DNA of 19,553 nucleotides from an uncultured Verrucomicrobiota bacterium (GCA_946631345.1 CAMPAA010000031.1:1-19553); one strand, 5' to 3'. Shown: positions 1-7,540, numbered from the stretch's first letter. The notes: a model not told the origin generated them from the letters alone. Numbers and translations: made by a program.

Positions 1-29
1 CGTTTCTCCCGCAACCAACAAAATGGTAG

Positions 30-50
30 GGCGGATTGCCCCAATCCGCC
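30..50. repeat. Short palindromic hairpin (REP-like)
   Basis: The 8-bp arms GGCGGATT (30-37) and AATCCGCC (43-50) enclose a 5-nt loop. The element begins with GGTAGGGCG (25-33), nearly the same prefix as the hairpin at 237-257, which suggests a dispersed palindromic repeat family. There is no T-tract, so it is unlikely to be a simple terminator. Confidence 0.6.
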
Positions 51-102
51 GGATTTGTGGCCGAACGGCGATTTGAGGGGCTGCGGAGCGGCTAAGGGAT
101 GG

Positions 103-217
103 CATACCCAACTGGGTGTCGGTACCATACCCAATTGGGTGTCCCCGCCATACCCAACTGGGTATCCCTGCCATACCCAACTGGGTGTCCCCGTCATACC
201 CAACTGGGTATCCCTGC
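103..217. repeat. Five tandem copies of a 23-bp dyad repeat
   Basis: Units start at 103, 126, 149, 172 and 195, exactly 23 bp apart, and a broken sixth unit starts at 218. Each unit carries the near-palindrome ATACCCAACTGGGTAT (7-bp arms, 2-bp centre); the second copy has AATT at its centre, and some units end GTGT instead of GTAT. Units 2 and 4 end in a CCCC-type spacer and units 3 and 5 in a CCCTGC spacer, so the array probably grew by copying a 46-bp pair. It could be a multi-site protein-binding array or an intergenic minisatellite. No adjacent promoter decides between them. Confidence 0.85.
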
Positions 218-236
218 CATAGCTATCCGGCGGTAG

Positions 237-257
237 GGGCGATTTGACAAATCGCCC
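237..257. repeat. Short palindromic hairpin (REP-like)
   Basis: The perfect 9-bp arms GGGCGATTT (237-245) and AAATCGCCC (249-257) enclose a 3-nt loop. It shares the GGTAGGG-CG lead with the 30-50 hairpin. No coding or terminator context is visible. Confidence 0.6.
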
Positions 258-282
258 GTTGTTGGTTGGTGGTATTGGTGGT

Positions 283-304
283 TGTGCGGACATGAGTCCG
301 CACA
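283..304. repeat. Perfect 9-bp inverted repeat
   Basis: The arms TGTGCGGAC (283-291) and GTCCGCACA (296-304) enclose a 4-nt loop. It is a third strong hairpin in the same gene-free stretch. It differs in sequence from the GGTAGGG-type pair and has no T-tract. Confidence 0.55.
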
Positions 305-482
305 TCAGGACGGATTCGCGATAATGGCATGAGATTGTCAAGCAGGTTACTAAACAAGAGTTTGTCCTTGGTGTGCATTTTGACTGGCCTAAGAAAGTTT
401 AACAGAACGGAAAACGACAATGAAGAAAGTCATAATGGCGTAAAAATAATGTCAATTCCTTCTCCCATTCCCTTGCCTCGTA

Positions 483-544
483 GCCCCCATCGCCGCGCTG
501 CGTTTCGCCGCGTGGTGGGTGGGGCGTTGCCCAAGCGCGGGCGG
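483..544. repeat. Left copy of 62-bp direct repeat flanking the ATPase gene
   Basis: This segment matches 1962-2023 in the same orientation at 58 of 62 positions by eye. It is GC-rich and includes the shared core GGGGCGTTGCCCAAGCGCGG. The two copies bracket the minus-strand ATPase gene. They could be insertion-site duplications, dispersed intergenic repeats, or substrates for recombination that would delete the gene. No transposase is visible. Confidence 0.8.
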
Positions 545-628
545 AGTGCGGCGGCGGTCGCGCGGGACGCGCAACCCTACCAGTGTAGGCGCAGGGCCTT
601 GCACAGCGCGGCCGTGTCGGCCTGTGGT

Positions 629-1858
629 TCAGAACGTTGCGTTATCGCGCATGAACTCTGGGAGATTCCGGTGGATGATGCCGTTGCGCTGCTGGATTGG
701 ATCGTTGCGCGTGAGGATGTATTTTGGGTAATTGTCGCGAATCTTCTCCAGCGGAGCGTATTCGCGGTCTTCAGTCCTTCGCTCGTTCATCATTGTCATG
801 CACGCCTGCACGTACGCGTATCTGGAGTCACCATTGCGAAGGATGAAATCGCATTTCAGCGTACCGATTCGCCCTACGCTTGCCGCATAGCCGTGGGAGC
901 GGGCGTAGGTGTATATCACGTTTTCAATCGCCGGACCGTAGTTGATCCGATTGTCGGTGTTTGTGGAAAAGTAGAAACCGAGATCAGAGAGATAGTACTT
1001 CTGCTCGCCACGGATGGATCTGCGGGATTTAAGGTCAAAGCGGTTGCATTCGTAGAGAATCTTGGCGTCTTTCAGAATGCTGATGTATCGGTTCAACGTT
1101 TCGCGCTTGATGTGTGTCCCTGTCTTGCCAAGGTCTTCAAGAAGGTTGTCGAGACTTGTGGTTGCTCCGAAATTGTTGATAAGGTATATTTGAACCTTTT
1201 GGAATGCGGACAGATTACGGATCTTTATGCGGCGGCGGATGTCCTTCTCGAATATCTCTGCGACAACACCCGCTATGTATGTCCGGCGGTCGTCGGCGGA
1301 ATCGTATTGAACAGCCTTGGGAAATCCGCCGTCACGCAGGTACTGGTCGAACTCATCGACGAGGTTGGCAGAAATGGTCTTGCCGAGAAAGCATTTCATG
1401 CCAAGGAACTCGTCAAAGGTGAGAGGGAACATTTCAAATTCAAGGTATCGTCCGGTCAATTTCGTGACAAGCTCGCCGCTCAAAAGGTAGGAGTTGGAGC
1501 CGGTGATGAAAATGGAATGTCTGCCTTCGACGCGAAAGGCATTAAGCATTTCCTCAAACCCCTTTACATTCTGGATTTCATCTATGAAGAGATAGGTCGT
1601 TCCAGAAGAAGGCGTCATTTCATCGATGAGCTGTTCAAGGTGATCCGTGGTTTTGATGCTTTTGTACGGTCGGCGGTCAAGATCAAGATAGACAATGTGT
1701 GCATCGTCTATGCCGTGTTCCCGAAGTTCGTCGGCAATTGTTTCCATCAGACAGGATTTTCCGCAGCGCCTGACGCCAGTAATTACTTTTATGAGTCCAG
1801 TGTCTTCATAAAAGCCGCGAATTTTGCGGAGGTAGTTTTCTCTTCTGTAGAAGTTCAT
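629..1858 (-). CDS. DUF4143-type AAA_14 ATPase
   Basis: This is a predicted P-loop ATPase of the AAA_14 plus C-terminal DUF4143 architecture, 409 residues, typical length for the family. The Walker A motif GVRRCGKS is at residues 28-35 and the Walker B motif YLFIDEIQ at 89-96. A sensor-like strand IFITGSNS is at 116-123, followed by the family signature around LTGRYLEFEMFPLTFDEFL. The C-terminal half fits the nuclease-like DUF4143 region. There is no signal peptide or membrane segment, so it should be cytoplasmic. The exact cellular role of this family is not settled. I chose the ATG at 1858 over an upstream TTG at 1894 because a sigma-70 promoter ends about 7 nt before 1858, implying a leaderless or nearly leaderless mRNA. 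Base composition is visibly more AT-rich than the genes to its right, and direct repeats flank it. Both are consistent with horizontal acquisition. Confidence 0.9.
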   Translation of the reverse strand: MNFYRRENYLRKIRGFYEDTGLIKVITGVRRCGKSCLMETIADELREHGIDDAHIVYLDLDRRPYKSIKTTDHLEQLIDEMTPSSGTTYLFIDEIQNVKGFEEMLNAFRVEGRHSIFITGSNSYLLSGELVTKLTGRYLEFEMFPLTFDEFLGMKCFLGKTISANLVDEFDQYLRDGGFPKAVQYDSADDRRTYIAGVVAEIFEKDIRRRIKIRNLSAFQKVQIYLINNFGATTSLDNLLEDLGKTGTHIKRETLNRYISILKDAKILYECNRFDLKSRRSIRGEQKYYLSDLGFYFSTNTDNRINYGPAIENVIYTYARSHGYAASVGRIGTLKCDFILRNGDSRYAYVQACMTMMNERRTEDREYAPLEKIRDNYPKYILTRNDPIQQRNGIIHRNLPEFMRDNATF

Positions 1859-1865
1859 GGCCGAC

Positions 1866-1894
1866 AGTATAACATATTCACCGCGAAATCGCAA
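1866..1894 (-). promoter_or_regulatory. Sigma-70 promoter of the ATPase gene (near-leaderless)
   Basis: On the minus strand, a -35 TTGCGA (1889-1894) is separated by 17 bp from a -10 TATACT (1866-1871). TG one base before the -10 makes it an extended -10. Transcription would begin at about the ATG at 1858. The -35 overlaps one arm of a 13-bp inverted repeat (1892-1904). Confidence 0.6.
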
Positions 1895-1944
1895 GTTAAG
1901 GGGGCAGATGTTGTGGAGGGATTGAAAAATACCCCCTTAACTTG
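1892..1944. repeat. 13-bp perfect inverted repeat upstream of the ATPase gene
   Basis: The arms CAAGTTAAGGGGG (1892-1904) and CCCCCTTAACTTG (1932-1944) are separated by 27 nt. The inner arm overlaps the -35 of the ATPase promoter. It may be an operator pair, a transcript hairpin insulating the gene from upstream transcription, or a terminus of a small mobile element. Confidence 0.7.
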
Positions 1945-1961
1945 TAGATTCGCGCCCTGTC

Positions 1962-2023
1962 GCCCCCATCGCCTCGTTGCGTTTCGCCGCGTGGCGGGCG
2001 GGGCGTTGCCCAAGCGCGGGCGG
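1962..2023. repeat. Right copy of 62-bp direct repeat
   Basis: This is the partner of 483-544, in the same orientation with four mismatches seen. It lies upstream of the ATPase promoter, so the two copies enclose the whole gene plus its promoter and inverted repeat. Confidence 0.8.
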
Positions 2024-2125
2024 GGGTGTGCCGGGAACGGACGGGGACAAGCCCCCGAACCCCCGAAGCGGTGCGTGAGGGGTGGTTTTTTGCAACGAGC
2101 GGGTGCGCAGCGACAGGGGCGAAGG

Positions 2126-2202
2126 GTGTCAGTGCCATTTTTGAAAATGGCAGTGCCAAAATCCAAAGTGTCAGTGCCACTTTTAAATTTGGCACTGACA
2201 CT
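2126..2202. repeat. Array of CAGTGCCA elements at 21-bp period, with dyads
   Basis: CAGTGCCA occurs at 2130-2137, 2151-2158 and 2172-2179, exactly 21 bp apart, and in inverted form at 2190-2197. The third and inverted copies form a perfect 13-bp stem (2167-2179 with 2190-2202). A second dyad, GCCATTTT/AAAATGGC, lies at 2134-2151. The 12-mer GTGTCAGTGCCA is repeated at 2126 and 2168. The regular two-helical-turn spacing would place all sites on one DNA face. Function is unknown; it may be a dispersed intergenic repeat. Confidence 0.75.
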
Positions 2203-2401
2203 CATTTGCCGCCACGCCACCGCTTCAATGTCTGAAACTGGGAACAGGATGCGGCGTGTTTTTCCGTGCCGGACAGGTTGCATCCTAACAAACAGGCGCG
2301 GGAGAATCAAGGAGGGTGGGCACTGTCCCCGCCACCATCGCTCCCGCCGAATAGCCTAGCCGCCGCTCCGGAGTCATGCGCCGGGGCGTCGCCGCCGGCA
2401 C

Positions 2402-2430
2402 TTGACATACCTACCGGTAGGTATTATAAT
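2402..2430 (+). promoter_or_regulatory. Consensus sigma-70 promoter of the efflux operon
   Basis: A -35 TTGACA (2402-2407) and a -10 TATAAT (2425-2430) are separated by exactly 17 bp, a full match to the sigma-70 consensus. The start of transcription is expected near 2437, giving a leader of roughly 19 nt before the repressor ATG at 2456. Such a strong promoter needs repression, which fits the palindrome in its spacer. Confidence 0.85.
2407..2424. promoter_or_regulatory. Perfect 18-bp palindromic operator in the promoter spacer
   Basis: ATACCTACCGGTAGGTAT is identical to its reverse complement. It covers the 17-bp spacer (2408-2424) and the last base of the -35 hexamer. TetR-family repressors typically bind such palindromes as dimers. 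The repressor gene starts 31 bp downstream, so autorepression and control of the whole pump operon is the natural inference. The regulator assignment is from context only. Confidence 0.8.
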
Positions 2431-2455
2431 ACGCGCCGATTTCTTTAAGGGAACA

Positions 2456-3094
2456 ATGGCGAGAAGAACGAAAGAAGAGGCTGAGAGGACGCGCACGCGC
2501 ATCATGGCGAGCGCACTTTCGCTTTTCGCCCGCAAGGGGTACGACCGTACCACGTTCAACGATATAGCCGCGCGCCTGAAGCTCACGAAAGGGGCTGTGT
2601 ACTGGCATTTCGAGTCGAAGGAGGCGCTGCTTCTCGCGCTCATCGACCAGATGCTGGCAAGGTTCCAGCGGATCATCGAGGACAGGATGCCCGCCAGGGA
2701 GCTTTCCTTCCCGGTGGTTGCCGACGTGATGGCGAACATTGCGCAGGTGGTGGTTTCGGAGGCGAAGGCTAGCGCGTTTTTCATGCTTATGCACACGCAG
2801 GTGCGGTGGGGTGATGCCTCGATGGCGCAGGTGCGCGAAAGCTTGCTCGTCAACGCGCGTTTTGGGCCCATGCAGGCGTTCCGCACGGCGCTCGAGAACG
2901 ACAGGTGCGCAGGACGCGTCCGCGCCGACATAGCGGTCGAGGAGATCGCAAGCACGTGCATTGCGCTGTGGGACGGGCTGGTGCAGAGTCGCATTGACGG
3001 GTTCCTGCAGTGCGGGCTGGGGGAGACCATCCGCCATGCCTACGAGTCCATATGGAGCGCGATAAAGGTTTTGAAACACACAAGGAAAAGATGA
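2456..3094 (+). CDS. TetR/AcrR-family transcriptional repressor
   Basis: This is a 212-residue DNA-binding repressor, normal length for the TetR family. The N-terminal helix-turn-helix spans about residues 33-52 and ends in the hallmark GAVYWHFESKEAL. The N-terminus strongly resembles AcrR-type efflux regulators. The all-helical C-terminal part should bind the inducing compound and form the dimer. I chose the ATG at 2456 over an upstream in-frame ATG at 2402 because the latter lies inside the promoter; AAGGGA (2447-2452) precedes the chosen start. The stop overlaps the start of the fusion-protein gene as ATGA. The palindrome at 2407-2424 is the likely operator, so the gene would repress itself and the pump. 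The inducer cannot be read from the sequence. Confidence 0.93.
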   Translation: MARRTKEEAERTRTRIMASALSLFARKGYDRTTFNDIAARLKLTKGAVYWHFESKEALLLALIDQMLARFQRIIEDRMPARELSFPVVADVMANIAQVVVSEAKASAFFMLMHTQVRWGDASMAQVRESLLVNARFGPMQAFRTALENDRCAGRVRADIAVEEIASTCIALWDGLVQSRIDGFLQCGLGETIRHAYESIWSAIKVLKHTRKR

Positions 3095-4302
3095 TGGAAG
3101 CGAAGAACGAAGAGAAGAAGGGTGGCGCCATTGGCGCCTTGATCGGTACGGTGGTGCTGGCCGTGGCATGCGCGGCCGGCGGCTGGATCGCCCGCGAGCT
3201 TTACCCGCAGAAGGCACCGCAGATGCCGCAGATGCCGCAGATGCTCGCTACGGTAGCGGTGAGGGAGGTGGAGGAGCGTCCATACAACCTGCCCGAGAGG
3301 TTCGTGGCGCATGCCGAGCCGGTGCAGGAGGTTGATCTTCTGCCGCAGGTTGACGGCTACATCAAGGAGATGAGGTTCAAGGAGGGCGACATCGTGAAGG
3401 AGGGCACCGTGTTGTACGTCCTCGACGACGAGCGCTACCACGCCGTAGTGAACCAGCGAAAGGCTGACCTTGAAGCGGCGGAGGCCGAGGCCAGACGCGC
3501 CGAACGCTACTGGGAGCGCATGCAGAACGCCGACTCGCGCGGTATCACCCAGCTTGAGCGCGACAACGCCGAGGCCGGCGCAGAGAAGGCCAAGGCTGCG
3601 GTTCTCCAGGCCAAGGCGAACCTCGTAGTAGCGGAATACGACCTCAAGAAGGCCCGCGTGATCGCACCGATAAGCGGACAGATCGGCAAAACGAGCGCGC
3701 ACGTCGGCGACTACGTGGCTCCGAGCAAGGGCGCGCTTGCCCGCATCGTGCAGATCGACCCGATCCGCGTGACGTTCCCGCTCACCGACCGCGCGTATGT
3801 GGGATGGAGAACTGCCCTCAAGAAGGGCAAGGCCCCGGAATACCGCATGCGCCTCATCCTGCCGGACGGCAGCGAATACGACAAGCAGGGCACCTGGGAC
3901 TTCGACGACAACGAGATGAGCAAGGATACAGCCACCATCATCATGCGGCTTTCATTCCCCAACCCCGACCGTCTCCTCGTCCCGAACAGCTACGTGACGC
4001 TCCTCTCTGACCGCAAGGTGCCGCCGAAGATGCCGTGCATCCCGCAGCAGGCGGTGGTCGACCTCGTGGGCGGCAGCCAGGGTGTGTGGGTGCTCAAGGA
4101 CGACATGACGGTGGAGCAGCGCGTCGTTGAAGTGCGCGAGATGAGCGAAGGCTGGTCGCCGGTTGTCAGCGGCCTTCAGCTGGGCGAGAAGGTTGTGATC
4201 TCCGGCATCAGCAAGCTCGGGCCGGGAATGAAGGTCAAACTCGTCGAGCCTACGATGAACGACGACCTCGACCCGAACTACCAGCCGCCCGTGAAGGAAT
4301 GA
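3091..4302 (+). CDS. RND efflux periplasmic adaptor (membrane fusion protein, AcrA/MexA type)
   Basis: This adaptor links the inner-membrane pump to the outer-membrane channel. It has 403 residues. A hydrophobic N-terminal anchor lies at about 13-35 (a cysteine at 27 lies in a poor lipobox, so a membrane anchor is more likely than lipidation). Two lipoyl half-motifs lie near 83-112 and 188-215, enclosing a charged alpha-helical hairpin (about 118-190). Beta-barrel and membrane-proximal domains follow to about 385. The signature APISGQIGKTSAHVGDYV is present. A Met-Pro-Gln repeat after the anchor (44-51) comes from a tandem 9-bp DNA repeat. Translation starts at 3091, overlapping the repressor stop, or at the adjacent ATG 3094, which is better spaced from AAGGA (3082-3086). 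The last codon region overlaps the pump gene. Confidence 0.93.
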   Translation: MMEAKNEEKKGGAIGALIGTVVLAVACAAGGWIARELYPQKAPQMPQMPQMLATVAVREVEERPYNLPERFVAHAEPVQEVDLLPQVDGYIKEMRFKEGDIVKEGTVLYVLDDERYHAVVNQRKADLEAAEAEARRAERYWERMQNADSRGITQLERDNAEAGAEKAKAAVLQAKANLVVAEYDLKKARVIAPISGQIGKTSAHVGDYVAPSKGALARIVQIDPIRVTFPLTDRAYVGWRTALKKGKAPEYRMRLILPDGSEYDKQGTWDFDDNEMSKDTATIIMRLSFPNPDRLLVPNSYVTLLSDRKVPPKMPCIPQQAVVDLVGGSQGVWVLKDDMTVEQRVVEVREMSEGWSPVVSGLQLGEKVVISGISKLGPGMKVKLVEPTMNDDLDPNYQPPVKE

Positions 4303-4304
4303 AA

Positions 4305-7300
4305 ATGAAACTGTCAATCCGCAAGTCAATCGACCAGATCAAGACGTTCTCGCGCATCTTCGTCGAAAGGCCGCGTTTCGCCATGGTCATCGCCATCGTC
4401 CTTACGATGGCGGGTGTAATGTCGATAACGTGGCTGCCGATATCCCAGTATCCGCGCCTCACGCCGCCGTCCATTTCCGTGACGTACAGCTACCCCGGCG
4501 CGAACGCGAAGGAGATCCTCAACACGGTCGCCATGCCGATCGAGGACGAGGTGAACGGCGTTGACGACATGCTCTACATGGTCGGGACGTGCTCGGATAC
4601 GGGCACCTACAACCTGAACGTCTCCTTCGAGGTGGAGAGCGACCGCGACATGGATATGGTGAAGGTGCAGAACCGCGTTGCCCAGGCCGAAGCGAAGCTG
4701 CCCACCGAGGTGAAGCAGCTCGGCGGCCGAATCCGCGCGCAGGCAGAGGACATGCTCGGCGTGATCTGCCTGAGGTCGCCGAAGGGCACGATGTCCCGCC
4801 TGCAGATATCGGACTACATCTACGGCAACATCCAGCCGGTGCTGCTGCGAATCCCGGGCGTTGGCGAGGCCACGGTGTACGGCCCCAAGCTCTCGATGCG
4901 CGTGTGGATGGATCCAGACCGCATGGCGGCCCAGGGACTCAACTCCGAGGAGGTGATCGCGGCAGTCACTAAGCAGAACGTGCAGGCCTCGGTCGGCACC
5001 GTGGGCGCCTCGCCGATGCCGGCGCATGGCGCACACGTCTACACCCTCACGGCCAAGGGGCGCCTGATGACTCCGAAGGAGTTCAACGAGATCGTGGTTC
5101 GCCGGGATGCGAACGGCGGGCTCGTGCGGCTCAAGGACATCGCCCGCACGGAAGTCGGCGAGGAGAACTACATGTTCACGGGCCAGTTCAACGGCGGCAA
5201 CGCGGTGTCGATCGCGCTCCAGCAGAAGCCTGGCGCGAACGCCATTGCCACGATGGACATGATCTACAAGGAGATGGATCGCCTTGCGCAGTCCTTCCCC
5301 GATGACCTTGAATGGATCACCCCGTACGACGCGACCGACTACGTGCGCATGTGCGTGAAGGAGATCGTGATGACGCTGCTCATCACGTTCGGCCTCGTGG
5401 TGCTCGTGTGCTACCTCTTCCTGCAGGACTGGCGCGCCACGCTCATCCCGTGCCTCACGATCCCCGTCTCGCTCTGCTCCACCTTCATCCTGATGGCGAT
5501 CCTCGGCTACACGATCAACATCCTCACCCTGTTCGGCCTGGTGCTCGCGATCGGCGTGGTGGTGGACGACTGCATCGTGGTGGTGGAGCGCGTGCAGTTC
5601 CTCATCGAGACGCGCGGCCTCAACGCGAAGGAGGCGACGATCCAGGCGATGAGCGACGTGACGAGTGCCGTCATCGCCACTACGCTTGTGCTTTTGGGCA
5701 TCTTCGTGCCGGTCGGCTTCATGAGCGGCATCACGGGGCGCATCTACCAGCAGTTCTCCGTGACGCTCTCGGCGGCGGTGTGCTTCTCCACCGTGTGCGC
5801 GCTCACGCTCGCGCCCGCGCTATGCTCGCTGCTCCTGCGCGAGGCTCGCCCGTTCAAGCACGGCCCTCTGGCGTGGTTCAACTGGTGCGTTGAGCGGTTC
5901 AAGGGACTGTTCGTGACGGCGGCGAAGTGGCTGGCGAGCCGCATCTTCCTTGCGGGCGTGCTGCTTGCCCTCACGATACTGGTCACGATCTCGATGTTCA
6001 CAAAAACGCAGACGGCGTTCCTTCCGGACGAGGACCAGCGCGTGGTGTTTGCCTCGATGGAGATGCCGGAAGGCACCGCGCGCGACCGCAGCCGCGACGT
6101 GGCGCTGCGGGCCGTGGACATGCTGCGCAAGCTGCCGGAGGTGGAGAGCGTGCTTTCGATTACCGGCTGGGGCATGATCGGAGGCCGCGGAGAGAACCAG
6201 ACCACGCTCATCATAGACCTGAAGGGGTGGGACAAGCGCCCGCTCCCCGAACAGCACGCCCTGGCCCTCATCGGCAAGATACAGGGGATGCTCGCATCCA
6301 TCCCTGAGCCGAAGTGGCAGGTGTTCGTGCCGCCGGCTATCCCCGGTCTCGGGATGTCCAACGGCATATCGGTGCATATCCAGGACAAGGCCGATGCCGA
6401 CCCGATGAAGATGGACGAGATCAAGAAGGTGCTTCTCGCGAAGCTCAACGCCAACCCGCACATCCTGATGGCGTTCGCGGGCTACAACGCCGAGACGCCG
6501 CACCTCAAGTTCAACCTGGACCGCGTGAAGACGGAGATGTTCCACGTGCCGGTGGCGACGATCTACGCCACTCTCCAGAACTATCTCGGATCGCGCTACG
6601 TGAACGACGTGAACCTCGGCACGCAGGTCAACCGCGTTACGGTGTGCGCCGAATCCTCGGCCCGCGCCACGCCTGAGGCTGTAGAGCGCCTGTATGTGCG
6701 CTCCGATACCGGCGCGATGGTGCCAGTAGGCTCGCTCGGCACCATCACCCGCGAGCTCGGCCCGCGCACGATCTACACGCGCGACAAGTACGTGACCGCC
6801 GGACTGAACATCCTGCCGATGCCCGGCGTGCCGTCCGGCCTTGTGATGAACGAGATACGCGAGCTCTTCAAGGAGGAGCTGCCCGACGGATACGGCTACG
6901 ACTGGGCCGCGCTCTCGTACCAGGAGGCGCGCAACGAAGGCTCCGCCGCGCCGCTCATCCTGCTGGCGGTCCTCTTCGGTTACCTCTTCCTTGTTGCTCA
7001 GTACGAGTCGTGGACGATTCCGTTGCCGGTAATGCTCTCGATCTTCGTGGCCGTGCTTGGCGCGCTTCTCGGCCTCAAGTACTGGGGCATCTTCGCCACT
7101 GGCAAGCCGTACGCGCTATCGATCTATGCGCAGCTTGGCCTTGTCCTGCTCGTGGGGCTTGCGTCTAAGAACGCGATTCTGCTCGTCGAGTTCGCCCGCG
7201 ACAAGCGCGAGAACGAAGGCGTATCGATTGTCGAGGCGGCCGGGGCGGCGGCGGGTGAGCGCCTGCGCGCCCTGCTGATGACCGCCTTGACCACGCTTCT

Positions 7301-7523
7301 CGGCACGCTGCCAATGATGATCGCCACCGGCGCCGGTGCGGCGAGCCGCAACCACCTCGGCACGACGGAGTTCTTCGGGATGTTTGCCTCGGTGGTCTTC
7401 GGCATCCTTCTGGTGCCTGGCCTGTATGCCCTGTTCCAGACCTGGCGCGAACGCGTGAAGCGCTTCTTCGCCTACCTTTCGGCCCGGGCTGCGCGCAGGC
7501 GCGCCCTCAAGGCGCGCGCATAG
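4305..7523 (+). CDS. RND multidrug efflux pump inner-membrane subunit (HAE1, AcrB/MexB type)
   Basis: This is a proton-driven drug exporter with 1072 residues, full length for the HAE1 family. TM1 is near residues 25-45, followed by a large periplasmic loop. The TM4 proton-relay pair D421-D422 sits in GVVVDDCIVVVERV and the TM10 lysine K955 in GLASKNAILLVEFARD, all as in AcrB. The C-terminal RLRALLMTALTTLLGTLPM segment matches TM11. Two ATGs are possible: 4299 overlaps the adaptor stop (ATGA) but touches AAGGA (4294-4298), whereas 4305 is 6 nt from it, so I prefer 4305. A 7-bp GC hairpin (7499-7517) falls in the last codons. It has no T-tract, so full termination there is doubtful. The pump works with the adaptor before it and the outer-membrane factor after it. 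Confidence 0.95.
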   Translation: MKLSIRKSIDQIKTFSRIFVERPRFAMVIAIVLTMAGVMSITWLPISQYPRLTPPSISVTYSYPGANAKEILNTVAMPIEDEVNGVDDMLYMVGTCSDTGTYNLNVSFEVESDRDMDMVKVQNRVAQAEAKLPTEVKQLGGRIRAQAEDMLGVICLRSPKGTMSRLQISDYIYGNIQPVLLRIPGVGEATVYGPKLSMRVWMDPDRMAAQGLNSEEVIAAVTKQNVQASVGTVGASPMPAHGAHVYTLTAKGRLMTPKEFNEIVVRRDANGGLVRLKDIARTEVGEENYMFTGQFNGGNAVSIALQQKPGANAIATMDMIYKEMDRLAQSFPDDLEWITPYDATDYVRMCVKEIVMTLLITFGLVVLVCYLFLQDWRATLIPCLTIPVSLCSTFILMAILGYTINILTLFGLVLAIGVVVDDCIVVVERVQFLIETRGLNAKEATIQAMSDVTSAVIATTLVLLGIFVPVGFMSGITGRIYQQFSVTLSAAVCFSTVCALTLAPALCSLLLREARPFKHGPLAWFNWCVERFKGLFVTAAKWLASRIFLAGVLLALTILVTISMFTKTQTAFLPDEDQRVVFASMEMPEGTARDRSRDVALRAVDMLRKLPEVESVLSITGWGMIGGRGENQTTLIIDLKGWDKRPLPEQHALALIGKIQGMLASIPEPKWQVFVPPAIPGLGMSNGISVHIQDKADADPMKMDEIKKVLLAKLNANPHILMAFAGYNAETPHLKFNLDRVKTEMFHVPVATIYATLQNYLGSRYVNDVNLGTQVNRVTVCAESSARATPEAVERLYVRSDTGAMVPVGSLGTITRELGPRTIYTRDKYVTAGLNILPMPGVPSGLVMNEIRELFKEELPDGYGYDWAALSYQEARNEGSAAPLILLAVLFGYLFLVAQYESWTIPLPVMLSIFVAVLGALLGLKYWGIFATGKPYALSIYAQLGLVLLVGLASKNAILLVEFARDKRENEGVSIVEAAGAAAGERLRALLMTALTTLLGTLPMMIATGAGAASRNHLGTTEFFGMFASVVFGILLVPGLYALFQTWRERVKRFFAYLSARAARRRALKARA

Positions 7524-7540
7524 GATATTGCAACCGAATG

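Larger units (their letters stand above)
1..628. other. Repeat-rich intergenic region with no credible gene
   Basis: I find no convincing coding sequence here. Short open frames are GC-driven and carry no family motif, signal peptide or well-placed ribosome binding site. The stretch holds three perfect short hairpins (30-50, 237-257, 283-304), a five-copy 23-bp dyad array (103-217) and the left copy of a 62-bp direct repeat (483-544). It lies downstream of the minus-strand ATPase gene. No clear T-tract terminator for that gene is visible, although a small GC hairpin (610-622) lies just past its stop. Confidence 0.7.
1895..2401. other. Intergenic region between ATPase gene and efflux operon
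   Basis: No credible gene is seen. The region contains the outer arm of the 13-bp inverted repeat, the right copy of the 62-bp direct repeat (1962-2023), and a 21-bp-period array with two dyads (2126-2202). The remaining sequence, 2203-2401, is GC-rich and shows nothing I can assign before the promoter at 2402. Confidence 0.65.

Noticed and set aside
103..217. CRISPR array
   Set aside because: The period is only 23 bp with 7-bp spacers that repeat, and there are no cas genes. It is a tandem dyad repeat, not repeat-spacer architecture.
329..2359. Long open frame on the plus strand (676 residues) opposite the ATPase gene
   Set aside because: It is antisense to a minus-strand protein with clear Walker A, Walker B and DUF4143 features and its own promoter. 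The plus-strand product has no recognisable motif.
2407..2424. Relationship between the TetR-type operator and the ATACCC dyads at 103-217
   Set aside because: Both share ATACC/GGTAT ends, but the half-site spacing differs (18-bp versus 16-bp dyads) and the central bases are unrelated. A common binding protein is not supported.
7499..7517. GC hairpin at the end of the pump gene as a terminator
   Set aside because: The 7-bp stem has a 5-nt loop but no following T-tract, and the functional partner gene (outer-membrane factor) lies downstream. At most it could attenuate transcription.
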